In this document: positions 25,079 to 36,539 of the stretch, one piece after another
Layout: each line of letters opens with the position of its first letter
How positions within the stretch are numbered: position 1 is the stretch's first letter
DNA from: Pyxicephalus adspersus
Lineage: Eukaryota; Chordata; Amphibia; Anura; Pyxicephalidae
Assembly: GCF_032062135.1 (NCBI RefSeq)
Contig: NC_092859.1
Location: 32,329,853 to 32,393,852 of the forward strand
Direction of reading: 5' to 3'
Length of the DNA stretch: 64,000 nt
Translations under genes and position numbers: made by a program
Notes under the pieces: generated by a model
Databases searched by the model: none
Seen by the model: the letters and a program-made list of their open reading frames with translations, nothing else
Told to the model about the DNA's origin: nothing

Positions 25079-27969
25079 AAAATATTGCCCAAAGCCTACT
25101 TACAAGAGTAAAAGATATTATTACTGCAAAGGGAATAATGGTTTGGGATGAATTTACCAACACACTTCCAACAAATCCCCAAACAAATGGTCATAAAGTG
25201 TTTTACAAAGATTATTCAGAATATCAAAAAGTACCAATTAATGAAATATATTGCAAGAGCTAGGCAAGGTCCTAAAGGCGGAACTCCAAGCCTACCTATT
25301 AAAATATTCGTACAGAAGATGAATACTAAAGGATACAGATTAATGATCTGCACTATAAATAGCATTCACTGATGAAACATTTTTCAGCCTTGATGAATGC
25401 CAATTTACTGCTTTACTTATATGTATTTCTCGTTGGGTGGGGGATTCTGGGCACCTATTTTGCCTCTGTGTTAGCGTGTGGAGATGTCTGTTATACGCGA
25501 TTGCTGTTTTCTTTTTGTTGAAGAATGAGGATTATTGCAATTTGTTGTTTCTGCTAGACTTAAAGTTACAGTACAGTCCAACATTAATATTAGACATTTA
25601 TTAGATATTGGGCAGTCAAAGTATTACTATCGCAAAGTGCCTTTAATTCTTAACAAGGTTTGTGCATATCGCTGCCCTTCTCTGCAGATTAATAAACTTC
25701 CCTAGGCCTCCTTGATCTCTGCTTTGTTTAGTTATGATTGTTTACACAATGTTCGATCCATTATTCATTAGTTTCATTAATTTGAAGTACACTTGCCCTC
25801 TTTTGACTGTGACCAGGCCCAAGCAATGTCATGAATAGGAAAATGGTGGGTCACCATCAGTAAATGAGGTGTTTTAGCCAAAAAAAAGCTTTGGCTATTC
25901 TTTGCATTTCAGCACATTCAGTCAGCGAATGTGAAAACTCCCTTGCAAGGTGATAATTTGCACTTTGCAACATGAACAAGATCATACATCCCCATAGACT
26001 GCTTACTCTATACATCAACATACATCTTCGCAGACGGTAAGTGCATTGAATATGTACGTATGCATATGATAATTTTTATTGAATGTACAATCAGTGTACA
26101 ATAGTTTATTCTATGTCCTGCACAAAGTTGCACAACTACTGAAATCCAAGCATCAAAACCTACTACTTTGTTGGGCTTACATGAATTTGTACATGTAGGC
26201 AACTGGAACCGTCCCTTTCTATTAAATCTAATTATTTGCGATCATTTGAAAGTAATTACTGACAATCATTAGATGTTCAGATGAAATCCCTGTTCTCTCG
26301 CTCCCTCTAATACATATATATTAAAGAATGAGCTCCCAATTAAAGGTATTATAATGGTCCTGTTACTGACGATACATGAATCCATCCCACTTGCAAATTT
26401 TCTATGCTACCAGTGATTTTTTAGGCTTCCAATTTTTGAAAAGGCTAGAAACAAGGACAATATTTTTGACAGCCTTCCAATGGGAATGATATATATAGTT
26501 TTTTTTTCTATCATGTTTTAAATTGTTCCTTTATTCTTTTTATTCATAAAATGCCATTTTATTACAAGTTTAACTAAATGTTGAAATCACTGCTCAGCTT
26601 CTAATATCTGCACAATATTATACAATAAATACATGCAAGATTTTTAATTTAATTGATAGGCCAAAGCAAGACAATGCCATTTTGGCACCCCTATTCCACC
26701 TCCCTTCCAACACTTCTCCTAGCATATACATTGCTCCTTCATTCTCCAAGTAAGGGAAAAGTTAAATTAAGTAACTGTGACCATATATGTATGGCTTGCT
26801 GATATATCTCTTTTTAGAGTAAAACAACTCTATACAATGTACATATATCATTTTAATATAATGTACTGTTTTCATTTGGTTTTATATGCACAGTCTTTCA
26901 GCTTTTTATCTTACAGGACAAACATAACTTCTACTTCATATTAATCACTGGTGCATTCCGACACTTTTACGGCACCTAATAAACATTCTTCAAAACCAAC
27001 ATAAAAATAATTTGTTAGTTCCTCAGACAATATTTTTACATATCCAAATTTTGCTATTTCACAGCTTTTGAAAATTATAAATTGTACAGCAGAATATAAA
27101 ATGGGGGGATATGATAAACATAAAGTACAATTTTATACATTTGCTCCTTAAAAAAAAGTGATACACTCACTGTTTATTTCTCTTTAAATTATTATTCCAT
27201 ATGGTACATTTACCTATTAGAAAGCAATTTCTCTACTATTTATTCCAATATCAGCTTATGTTTAATGGCATATTTTTAAAATAACAGTGAAATTGGGTAT
27301 TTTAAATTTAATTACATTGCATTAATAAGTTAACATTAATTAACATTAATTCCACAAAAAAAGTATGCAAGGTATGTCAGTCACACTATAACTATAAAAA
27401 AACAGAAAAAAACAAACACATAAATAGAATACAAATGTCTGATACTAGCTAACTCCTACTATTTTATAAAATGTTAATACAATATGCAGATTTACAAAAT
27501 GATAAAAAATGTAATTGATAAATTAAAAAAACAGTATTCCTTAAAAAAAATTCTTTATGTATATCAGTTTTTTTGAATATTGTTTTATTTGCTTATTTAT
27601 TTAAATTATATTCACATTCCTTTCTTGACTCACTAGATATGACTATTAATTTATTTATTATAAAACTTTGATGTGATACCTTTGACCAAATTATATTAAA
27701 TTTAAATATGTTACATTTGAACTAAATGTTAGGAAAAGTTATTCATACTTGGCCTTTCAATTAAATTTTACAATAATATAAAGCTAATGGTCCAAACTTT
27801 TTAAAGTGGAAAATTCAGACAAGAAAGTATTTACTTATATATGTGTTGTGTATGTAAATATATGTGCATACGATGCATTCTTTGTTATGTTTGACCATTC
27901 ATTGTTACCCAAAAATAACAAAAAGAAATGGGTCAAGGTGAGCTGAACCCATTTAGTTTTCTTACTTAC

Positions 27970-28121
27970 ATTTGCACATGCGGTGGTTGGAATCGTCCTT
28001 GGTTAATATTGTAGAATGTGAATGCCTGTGTTGGGTTTGAGCTGTACTCATCCAGTTCAATTATGACTCTGCTGGGCGGATGTCGTCTCGATGCCATAAT
28101 GTGCGAGTGGGTGTACGCCAT
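27970..28121 (-). CDS. MPPED1: MPPED1 metallophosphoesterase, first coding exon (start codon)
   Basis: Coding part of the first coding exon, residues 1-50 plus two bases of Met51. It includes DEYSSNPTQAFTFYNINQGR and FQPPHVQ, the conserved N-terminal block of MPPED1 (TFYNINQGR; MPPED2 has THYNINQSR as I recall). ATG at 28119-28121 sits in a good Kozak context (A at -3, G at +4). An in-frame TAG lies upstream within the same exon at about 28,170, so translation of this transcript must start here. A second in-frame ATG at residue 9 aligns with the Met before A-A-R-R-H of the human protein. Human MPPED1 as I recall it has about 24 extra residues at the N-terminus; these are absent here. The donor is AT|GTAAGTAAG. 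Confidence 0.95.
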
Positions 28122-28246
28122 CGTCGCAATGTAGTCCAGATTTTTATTTTCATATGAACGTCTTCGCTATCTTCCCACCCCGTTGAGAGACGAGTATGTC
28201 ATCTTTATCTCCCACCTCTGTAAAACACTCCCCTTCTTTTTGAAAT
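28122..28246 (-). other. MPPED1: MPPED1 5' untranslated part of the first coding exon
   Basis: Sequence 5' of the start codon on the minus strand. A plausible acceptor (T-rich tract then TTTTTTAG) ends at 28247, implying an upstream noncoding exon further right that I could not locate. A CAG at about 28,221 is an alternative acceptor. The promoter is not identified. Confidence 0.5.
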
Positions 28247-29016
28247 CTAAAAAATAAAAACACAAAAACATACTGAAAGGGGATGGAACTGTATCACACT
28301 TAATCCATGTAAAAAAAAAGGAGGGGTTGTGAAAAATCACAGAGGAGGGGGTATTGGGGAAGAGAAAGACTGATTGTCACATTTAAGGTTCGCTGGTTTT
28401 CCAAGAAATCAGTAGGATTGGCACTTAAGAAACACTGTTATTATCCCAAGAAAATTATATTAACCCAACAGCTGCCAAACATTGCTCTCGGTCTCTGCTA
28501 TGGTTGGCATCTCCGAAAGCCAAAGAGTTAACTTACTCTACGAAAGCAAATTAAATCAACAAGAAAAAAAATCCAGTTTTACAAATAAAATCCATTTTCC
28601 ATTTTCTTGCATTGAATCTTTTATTAAATGTTAATAACTATAAACACTGGAGATTCTCCCCCATCCTTTGTATTATTGGGTGTTTTTTTTTCTTTCCTGG
28701 CGAGATAAGAAAGAAAATTAATTTTACATGCCCACACATGACAAGCTACAAGCCTTTAAATGTTGCTAAAAAGCCGCACTTAAGTGACAGATCTTTGTGG
28801 TTTGTTTTTTTTTTTTTCAAACAGAAGGTATTTTTTTCTTTTTAGCAGACATAATTACCATTAGACAGTAGAAAATGTTCCAGATTTCTAATTGAGGTAG
28901 CATATATGTCTTTCAATCAAAATTCCATCTTTTTCTGAAAGTCATTTAAATTGTTATTATTTTTATTTACTTACAATTTGAATTTTTTGAAATATCTGTA
29001 AAATAATGAAAGCAAA

Positions 29017-29020
<4 letters not shown>
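28247..29020. other. MPPED1 upstream intron or flank
   Basis: Contains a repeat-free block at about 28380-28560 with an NF1-like pair of half-sites (TTGGCA at 28504, GCCAAA at 28519), then AT-rich sequence. No gene is seen. Confidence 0.5.

Positions 29021-29055
<35 letters not shown>
29021..29055. repeat. (TA)n microsatellite
   Basis: About 17 TA dinucleotides. Confidence 0.95.
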
Positions 29056-29057
<2 letters not shown>

Positions 29058-29245
29058 CAAGTTAAAAAAAACATAAAGATGTAAACATCAAGAAATTTTT
29101 AATAAATAAACCTTAATGCAATGATGTCACTGATGTCTAATAAATGGATGGACTGCAGTGATGTTATTGGTCTCTAATCAATGGATAGGCTCCACTTCCT
29201 GCAATATCAATGTTTTTCAAAGCAGATGTTCCGCTTTCAAAATTT

Positions 29246-29638
29246 GTGATCAGGAAGGATTTATTGCAGACAGAGACAAGCAATGTTCCTTCTGCGGTAA
29301 AATTTACTCACCTGCCTGGTCGTTGTCCCCTTCAGTCAAAAGTGTTTGCACCGCTGCATTTCCCTTGTGGCTGCTGGGTCTCCTAAACCCTTGCATGGGA
29401 GTTACATCATCCCAGCTCAGGCCAATCAGGATGGACTAAAGTTTAAACCCGGAAGAGGAGAGAAAAGAAGACAGCAACTATGATGGAATGGTTACAGGTG
29501 AGTGTACCTAAAAAATTGTGATCAGACAGGTAAGGATATTTTATTGCAGTAGGGTCATCACCTTTCCCTTCTGCTATAAAAAACCCACCTGGTCACAGTT
29601 TTTTTTTTTATACCTAGGGTTTAGTCCCACTTTACCCA
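29246..29638. repeat. Unclassified repeat with internal direct copies
   Basis: Two stretches, about 29246-29325 and 29519-29605, share GATCAG, TTTATTGCAG, CCTTCTGC and CACCTG..TGGTC in the same order. The right side finishes with GGGTTTAGTCCCACTTTAC, the reverse complement of the TTAAAGTGG..CTAAACCC terminus found elsewhere in the window. It interrupts the outer, decayed part of the minisatellite region. Confidence 0.4.
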
Positions 29639-30107
29639 ATGAATAGGCTGCATTATCTGTCTGTAGGTAATGGATCAGTTGTATTATTAGTGAGGTCACT
29701 AGTCTGTAATAAATGGATAGGCTGTATAGGTAAAATCACTAGTCTAGTGATAGGCTGCATTGTTCCAAATATTACTGGCCGCCAGTAGATGGACAGACTT
29801 TGTTTCAAGTGCTCTCTCCAGTATGTAATGAAGATATAGACAGAGTTCTTGGTGAGTATGTGATGCATTCTCACCAATAATTGATATACTGCATTACTTT
29901 TATAATACTGGCCTACTAGCACATGGATGGGCTTTATGGTGAATAAATAGGCTGCATGGCAACTAGTGAATGAATAGGCTGCATGGTAACTAGTGAATGA
30001 ATAGGCCGCATGGTAACTAGTGAATAACTAGGCTGCATGGTAACTAGTGAATAAATAGGCTGCATGGTAACTAGTGAATGTATAGGCTGCATGGTAACTA
30101 GTGAATG

Positions 30108-30462
30108 NNNNNNNNNNNNNNNNNNNNNNNNNNNNNNNNNNNNNNNNNNNNNNNNNNNNNNNNNNNNNNNNNNNNNNNNNNNNNNNNNNNNNNNNNNNNN
30201 NNNNNNNNNNNNNNNNNNNNNNNNNNNNNNNNNNNNNNNNNNNNNNNNNNNNNNNNNNNNNNNNNNNNNNNNNNNNNNNNNNNNNNNNNNNNNNNNNNNN
30301 NNNNNNNNNNNNNNNNNNNNNNNNNNNNNNNNNNNNNNNNNNNNNNNNNNNNNNNNNNNNNNNNNNNNNNNNNNNNNNNNNNNNNNNNNNNNNNNNNNNN
30401 NNNNNNNNNNNNNNNNNNNNNNNNNNNNNNNNNNNNNNNNNNNNNNNNNNNNNNNNNNNNNN
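30108..30462. other. Assembly gap (355 N) inside the minisatellite
   Basis: Unsequenced bases. The flanking repeat units would stay in register if the missing length were 8 modulo 27 (for example 359); 355 is 4 modulo 27, so the stated size is probably an estimate. Confidence 0.95.
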
Positions 30463-30790
30463 GCATGGTAACTAGTGAATAAATAGGCTGCATGGTAACT
30501 AGTGAATAAATAAGCTGCATGGTAACTAGTGAATGTATAGGCTGCATGGTAACTAGTGAATGAATAGGCTGCATGGTCAGTGATGTTCTTGTTGCAGAAT
30601 GAATGGATAAGCTGCATTCCTAAAGATGTCACTTGTCTCTGGTAAATGTACATTGAACATTGTACATTCATTGTACTGCATTTTCACCATATCACTGGTG
30701 TTTGGTGAATGAATAGTTTGCCTTGGTAGCTATCAATGAACAGGGGACATTACCAGTAAAGTCACCAGTCTCCGGTGAATGTATAGACCT

Positions 30791-33700
30791 AAATATTGGT
30801 CCCTAGGAAATTGAAATTCTTTCTCTGTGGCAGTCCTTCATTCTGGTAAATAGCAGCATTATTTTTAATATACTTGCTTTTCTTACGATAATACCAAATG
30901 CCATTTTATAAAAACTAATTCTCCTGTATAAAATAGTTATCTGCTCTAGTAAATTGTGTGCAATTTTTCCAATGTAACAAGAACATTTTCACATAATTAT
31001 TGTAAACTACATTTTATAAGATATATCAGGAAAAATGTTGATTTTGACCAGATTTCATCTGAACAAGGAGACCTTTGACCTGTACGATTCCTCTCCTGAT
31101 TATGCATTGAAAGCTGTCTTTTCCTGATTGTTGATAAAAAAAAAAAACTGTCAGCCCCGCGGACCTCATTAACTGCAGCAAATGTTACCGTTAGTGAGGT
31201 TTTAATAGCGCTGTGCCACATTGCAGTATTTATGGTTGAGAATTCTTCTAGTATTGTCGAAACACAATGTAATGCTTACATTGGGTTTAATGACACTCAC
31301 TTTTCAACATCGAATTATCCATATATCCCATCAACTGAAGTGCTCAGTAACCCGGATTATTTTCTTGTGGTCACATGACTTTAACAGCTAAATTAATCAT
31401 TATTGTCTGGAATATTCATTTATACACTTTCTAAATTAACTAATACAATCTAAATTGGTGGGGCAGACTCAATTCAGCAATCCTTTTAAATCCCCTTAAA
31501 CATGACCCGGAGAATTACATCCTTGACTTCTTTCCACTGTTCCAATTACCTAAGCTGACCAAAGCTGAAATAAAGGCAAATAAAACAACTAACGCTGTTA
31601 TGAAGAAAATAAATAAATGTGTTTTTCAAAACCCAATTTGCCACAAAGCTTTATTAATACCCTACACTAATACTACAACTAGGACTTGGTTATATCATTC
31701 TTTTGTCACACCTCCTGGCGTCTTTATAAAGTTTTAAAGGGCGACGCCTCTATTTAATTGCCCTAGCAGCCATACTTTTTACAGCCTACCACTACGTTCA
31801 CCTACAGACATGATTATTTCATTTATATTTCTGTACTATTAGATGATATAGCTGCAGGAAATGGGGGAAATGACACTTTATAGACTTGTATATGGTGCAA
31901 TAGCTCCATAATAAATTGATCTCTATACCTTGTGCATTGGTTGGTATATTATTTGTTATTCTATTGTTGAATTGCCTGATTGTATGTGATGTGTTATGGT
32001 TAATAATAATAAAAATAATATTAAAGAAAAAAAGCTTTACCATACATAACAAATGTCTAAAGATAGTTTCAATTTTTTTAAGTGTACTGCCAGGTCAGGG
32101 TGACAACGTTAGAGACAAAACACATTTTATTTATAGGCTCATTCCTTTAGTTTACATTACATTACATTTTTGGTTTACATCTCCATTATTGGTATGAATT
32201 GTTTGGCAAACCAAACAAACTTCATGACACATTACAAAATGAATTGAAGAAAATGATCAATGAGTGAGAATGAGCTCTCAGACCAATACATATCCCAATA
32301 ATAATACAACACGTTCTTTTCCCTGCCCCTAACTTCTTTTCCCTTTGCCCAATCCTCATTTTTCTTCTTTTCCTAACCCCTCACTTTCCTTTTACACCCA
32401 TCTTTCCATGTTTCTCTAATCATCATATTCTTTACTTTCCCCTCTTCATCTTTGGCATTATTACTGTTGAACATGAATATGATTATTTTGTCATCCATGT
32501 ATTCTTCTGTTTTTATTTACATTCAGAATGTTTATTAAAATAGGAGCATTTTTAAATGTAATATGTAATATAGTTTCTTCATATTCTTAAGAAATTGCCA
32601 TGTCTTAATGAAAAGTCACTTTAAAAATGAATTTATAATACTTTAGGAGGACTAATCCAGTTGTGATGGTTTTACGTGGATAAATTATTTACCTCCCCCT
32701 CCCTTTTTATTTCCACTTCCAAAATTTACCTTGGTTGTAGGACAAAATGTGCCAGTGGAGGGGCTACATACCTATCACAATGTCACATCTCCTGAAACTA
32801 GAATGTTTTACACAAAATAAAATGTATGTGGTATGACCTAAGCATTTCTTCATTGCATGTACACAAATCTACACAAAAATATACATAAAAAAATATTACA
32901 CAAAAAATAGAAAAAATATATAAAGCCCCCTGTTAATAAAAGAATGGTCTACAAAGTTGTTTCACAGTTTACCAAAGCAATATTACTAATCTGGAGCAAT
33001 GTGGTAAAAGGCTACTGGATGTCACTTGTCTGGATTGTTTGCTTCTATTGTATTTCTGTAAATGTTAATTACCTGTTATCACAGAGAGAAACTAACAGGT
33101 AAGTGTACCTTCCAGGGGGATTATTGATGCTCACGTCTTCTGTGTCTTAGGTCTGGTCACAGAGTTATATCTGATCCCTTTGTTACTGGTATTTGCAGGT
33201 GTGTGTCTAGATGCAGGTCTGTGTAATTGTGTGAATGGGATGTGATTCACCTTGTAATTATACTTTTTGGTGAATCTATCTGTATTAGAGTTTACACACA
33301 CCTACCAGTACTCTAAAGAGCTGTAGTCACCTCTTGGTCTGGCAGCTTAGTCAAAATTAGTGCAGAATAGGAATAGGATAGGATAGAGCCAGGCTAGGAA
33401 ACCAACAACTTATATAGAGGACTAGAGTTGTTGGATTTATTTGTTCATATGCTATTCCTGTGTGTTGAATATTTATGTTGTTTAATCAACATTTACTATA
33501 TAAACATTGTGTTATTAGCATATTGTTGTTTCAATTCTGTATGTAGAGTTATGCTGTTATGGTATGGTGGGTGCAGTAGTTCCTGTGCTCGCAAACATCT
33601 AATTTAGATTACTGGTTACTTTTGCAGGAAATAATTCACCTCTGCTCTGAGTTCCTATTCTGGCTAGAGGCACTGCCAACTACATGAACAGGTCACACAA

Positions 33701-34814
33701 AGTGAAGGCTTTAGTTCTCCCTGAAACCTACAGGTTTAAAGCTATAGTCTATTTGGAGTGGGTCATCTCGAATAACACCCCCACCCCCCACCCCCCCAAA
33801 AAAAGGAACAGGGCTATATATACAAATACAAAGAACACTATGGGAAACAAATTACCCTTAATCCCCACCCCCAAAATAAATACATAAAATACACCATCTA
33901 AATAAAAAAAAGGGTAGATAGTATTTTTTTCCAGCAAAATTTTAACTAAGTGAGCAAAATGGTGCTTTCTTAAGAATCCACAAGTTTTGACAAAGTCCCA
34001 CAACTTGTCCCTACTAATAAGATCAACAAGTCAATAAATAGAGGATGATGTAGGGTAATTGCTGTGACATATTTTTCCCAATTATATATTGTGTCATGGA
34101 AAAAAAACAAAAAAGGGGCAAGCCAGTCCCTTTACCCCCATCTACCCAAACCGTGATTACATTTTACTGCATGGGGTAAAAAGAGGATAAATCAAACATT
34201 ATTATATTAAACATATTATTTTTTAAATATGTTATCAAAACACTGCTATTTATGCGGTTACAGCTGGAATGTACACTAACACGAATCTGATACAGGATCT
34301 ATTTTCTCCCCATGAATCCATAGCATCATAGGCTTTTTCAACTGGTTGACTATGTATATTTTGTGTCTTACATTGTTGCATATATTCAGAGGCAGGTTTG
34401 ATTAGGTTGTCTAATCCTGGACTGCAGATCACTGAAATAAATGTACAACATGGGGCCTCTTCCACATCGAAATCTCTATCTGGAAGTGTCAGCCATGCCT
34501 GTTGAACTACAGAACTCCACCTAATCCATGTCTTGTATGTGTAGTTCTTGAAACTGACCTTCCAGAAGCTGTCCCTGCAAGAATTTAACAAGCTTGGGGA
34601 TTGAGGAAGCTTGAGGAAGGTAAAAGCTATTTTACCTGGCTATATTGTGGCTATATTGTGCTGTTTATTTTTCTAGTCCCATATGAGAAGAATGTTTCAT
34701 TGCCATGGTTAACATATGCCAAACTTAGTAACACGAAACAGACTTACCTTGCAGTAAACAGCTACGTTCAAAATTATATAATATATATTATATAAATATA
34801 AATATTTATATATA
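30791..34814. other. Intergenic, no gene seen
   Basis: Mostly unique AT-rich sequence. It contains a pyrimidine-rich stretch at about 32300-32420, a C/A-rich low-complexity stretch at 33777-33810, and one isolated 113-codon minus ORF at 34250-34591 of unknown origin that I do not call as a gene. No transposon is recognised. Confidence 0.6.
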
Positions 34815-36373
34815 CAGTTAGGTCCATAAATTTTTGGACAGCGACAACTTTTTTCTAATTTTGGTTCTGTACATTACCACAATTATTCTTAAATAAAACA
34901 ACTCAGATGCAGTTGAACTGCAGACTTTCAGCTTTAAATCAGTGGGTTGAACAAAAAGATTGCATAAAAATGTGAGGAACTAAAGCCTTTTTTTACACAA
35001 TCACTTCATTTCTGGGGCTCAAAAGTAATTGGACAAAAATAAAAAGCTGAAAATAAAATGTTCATTTTTAATACTTGGTTGAAACCCCTTTGCTGGCAAT
35101 GACAGCCTGTAGTCTTGAACTCATGGACATCACCAGATGCTGGGTTTCCTCCTTTTTAATTCTCTGCCAGGCCTATACTGCAGCGACTTTCAATTGCTGT
35201 TTGTTTGTGGGCCTTTCTGTCCAAAGTTTAGTCTTCAACAAGTGAAATGCATGCTCAATTGGGTTCAGATCAGGTGACTGACTTGGCCATTCAAGAATAT
35301 TCCACTTCTTTGCTTTAATAAACTACTGGGTTACTTTGGCTGTATGTTTTGGGTCATTGTCCATCTGTATTATGAAACGCCTCCCAATCAATGTGACTGC
35401 ATTTAGCTGGATTTGAGCAGACAGTATGTCTCTGAACACCTCAGAATTAATTTGGCTGCTTCTGTCCTGTGTCACATCATGGATAAACACTAGTGTCCCA
35501 GTGCCACTGGCAGCCATGCACGCACAAGTCATCACGCTGCCTCCGCCATGTTTTACAGATGATGTGCAATGCTTTGGATCATGAGCTGTTCCTTACTTTC
35601 TCCATTCTTTTTTCTTACCATCATTCTGGTAAAGGTTTATCTTGGTTTCATCTGTCCAAAGAATGTTTTTCCAAAACTGTGCTGGTTCTTTTAGGTTTTT
35701 TTAAACAAAGTCCAATCTAGCCTTTCTATTATTGAGGCTTATGTAGGCTGTATTTACTTTCATGCAGTCTTCTCTTTATGGTAGACTTGGATATCAATAC
35801 GCCTACCTCCTGGAGAGTGTTGTTCACTTGGTTGGCTGTTGTGAGTTTCTCTTCACCATGGAAATGATTCTGCGACCATCCACCACTGTTTGTCTTCTGT
35901 GAACGTCCAGGTCTTTTGGCGTTGCAGAGTTCACCAGTGCTTTGTTTCTTTCTCATGATGTACCAAACTGTAGATTATACCACTCCTAATATTGTAGCAA
36001 TTTCTCGGATGTTTTTTTTCTGTTTATGCAGCTTAAGGTTGGCTTGTTTCATCTGCATGGAGAACTCCTTTGACTGCATGTTGTCTGTTCACAGCAAAAT
36101 CTTCCACATACAAGCACACCCTCTTCAAACCAACTCCAGGCCTTTTATCTGCTTAATTCATAATGACATAACAAAGGAATTGCCCACACCAACCCATGAA
36201 ATAGCCTTTGAGTCGATTGTCCAATTACTTTTGAGCCCCTGAAATGAAGTGATTGTGTAAAAAAAGGCTTTAGTTCCTCACATTTTTATGCAATCTTTTT
36301 GTTCAACCCACTGAATTAAAGCTGAAAGTCTGCAGTACAACTGCATCTGAGTTGTTTTATTTAAAATAATTTT
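34815..36373 (-). mobile_element. Tc1-type transposon with long inverted repeats, transposase broken
   Basis: The left end begins CAGTTAGGTCCATAAATTTT after a TA dinucleotide. Left and right inverted repeats are long: 34815-35034 and 36219-36373. The right one lacks its outermost 60 or so bases. A Tc1 transposase pseudogene lies on the minus strand between them. The N-terminal DNA-binding region at about 36080-35730 has an in-frame stop at about 35980. The catalytic region at 35323-35535 shows F-I-H-D-V-T and the hallmark D-N-D-P-K-H-T-A-K. Frame breaks and stops make it inactive. Confidence 0.92.
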
Positions 36374-36539
36374 TGCCCATTCTGGTGCAGGGATAAACAA
36401 ATTTGGTGCATTTTATCAGACCAATATCAATCAGTGTTGTCCAGTATACAGTTAATAACCCATTAGCCAGAAAACTTTAAAAAAGTACATATAGAGTCCT
36501 TCTTACCCTGCCCTCTCTCGTTTTCACCTCTTTTGAAGT

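Larger units (their letters stand above)
16821..27969. other. MPPED1: MPPED1 intron between coding exons 1 and 2
   Basis: An 11.1-kb intron. Repeats are listed separately. Stretches without an assigned feature are 18881-23986 (mixed unique sequence, with a GC-richer repeat-free block at 21280-21650) and 25079-27969. Within the latter, about 26220-27960 is strikingly AT-rich with no recognisable transposon. No coding exon is seen between the two flanking exons, and none is needed, because they join in phase. Confidence 0.75.
29120..30790. repeat. Minisatellite: 27-bp core array with decayed edges
   Basis: The core array (about 29945-30588) is made of a 27-bp unit written as GGCTGCATGGTAACTAGTGA plus ATGAATA. 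About six units lie left of the gap and about five right of it. Outside the core, diverged and longer variants (GGATAGGCTGCATT plus TCACTAGTCTCTGGTAA-like parts) extend from about 29120 to 30790. Because 27 is a multiple of three and the unit lacks stops in some frames, long false ORFs appear; they are not genes. Confidence 0.9.

Noticed and set aside
2791..28121. Identity as MPPED2 rather than MPPED1
   Set aside because: TFYNINQGR, PHDAPKPPG, FYYFPSVSKLKPENYENVQ and GSPWQPWF match MPPED1; MPPED2 has different residues at these points as I recall. The neighbouring SCUBE1 also supports MPPED1.
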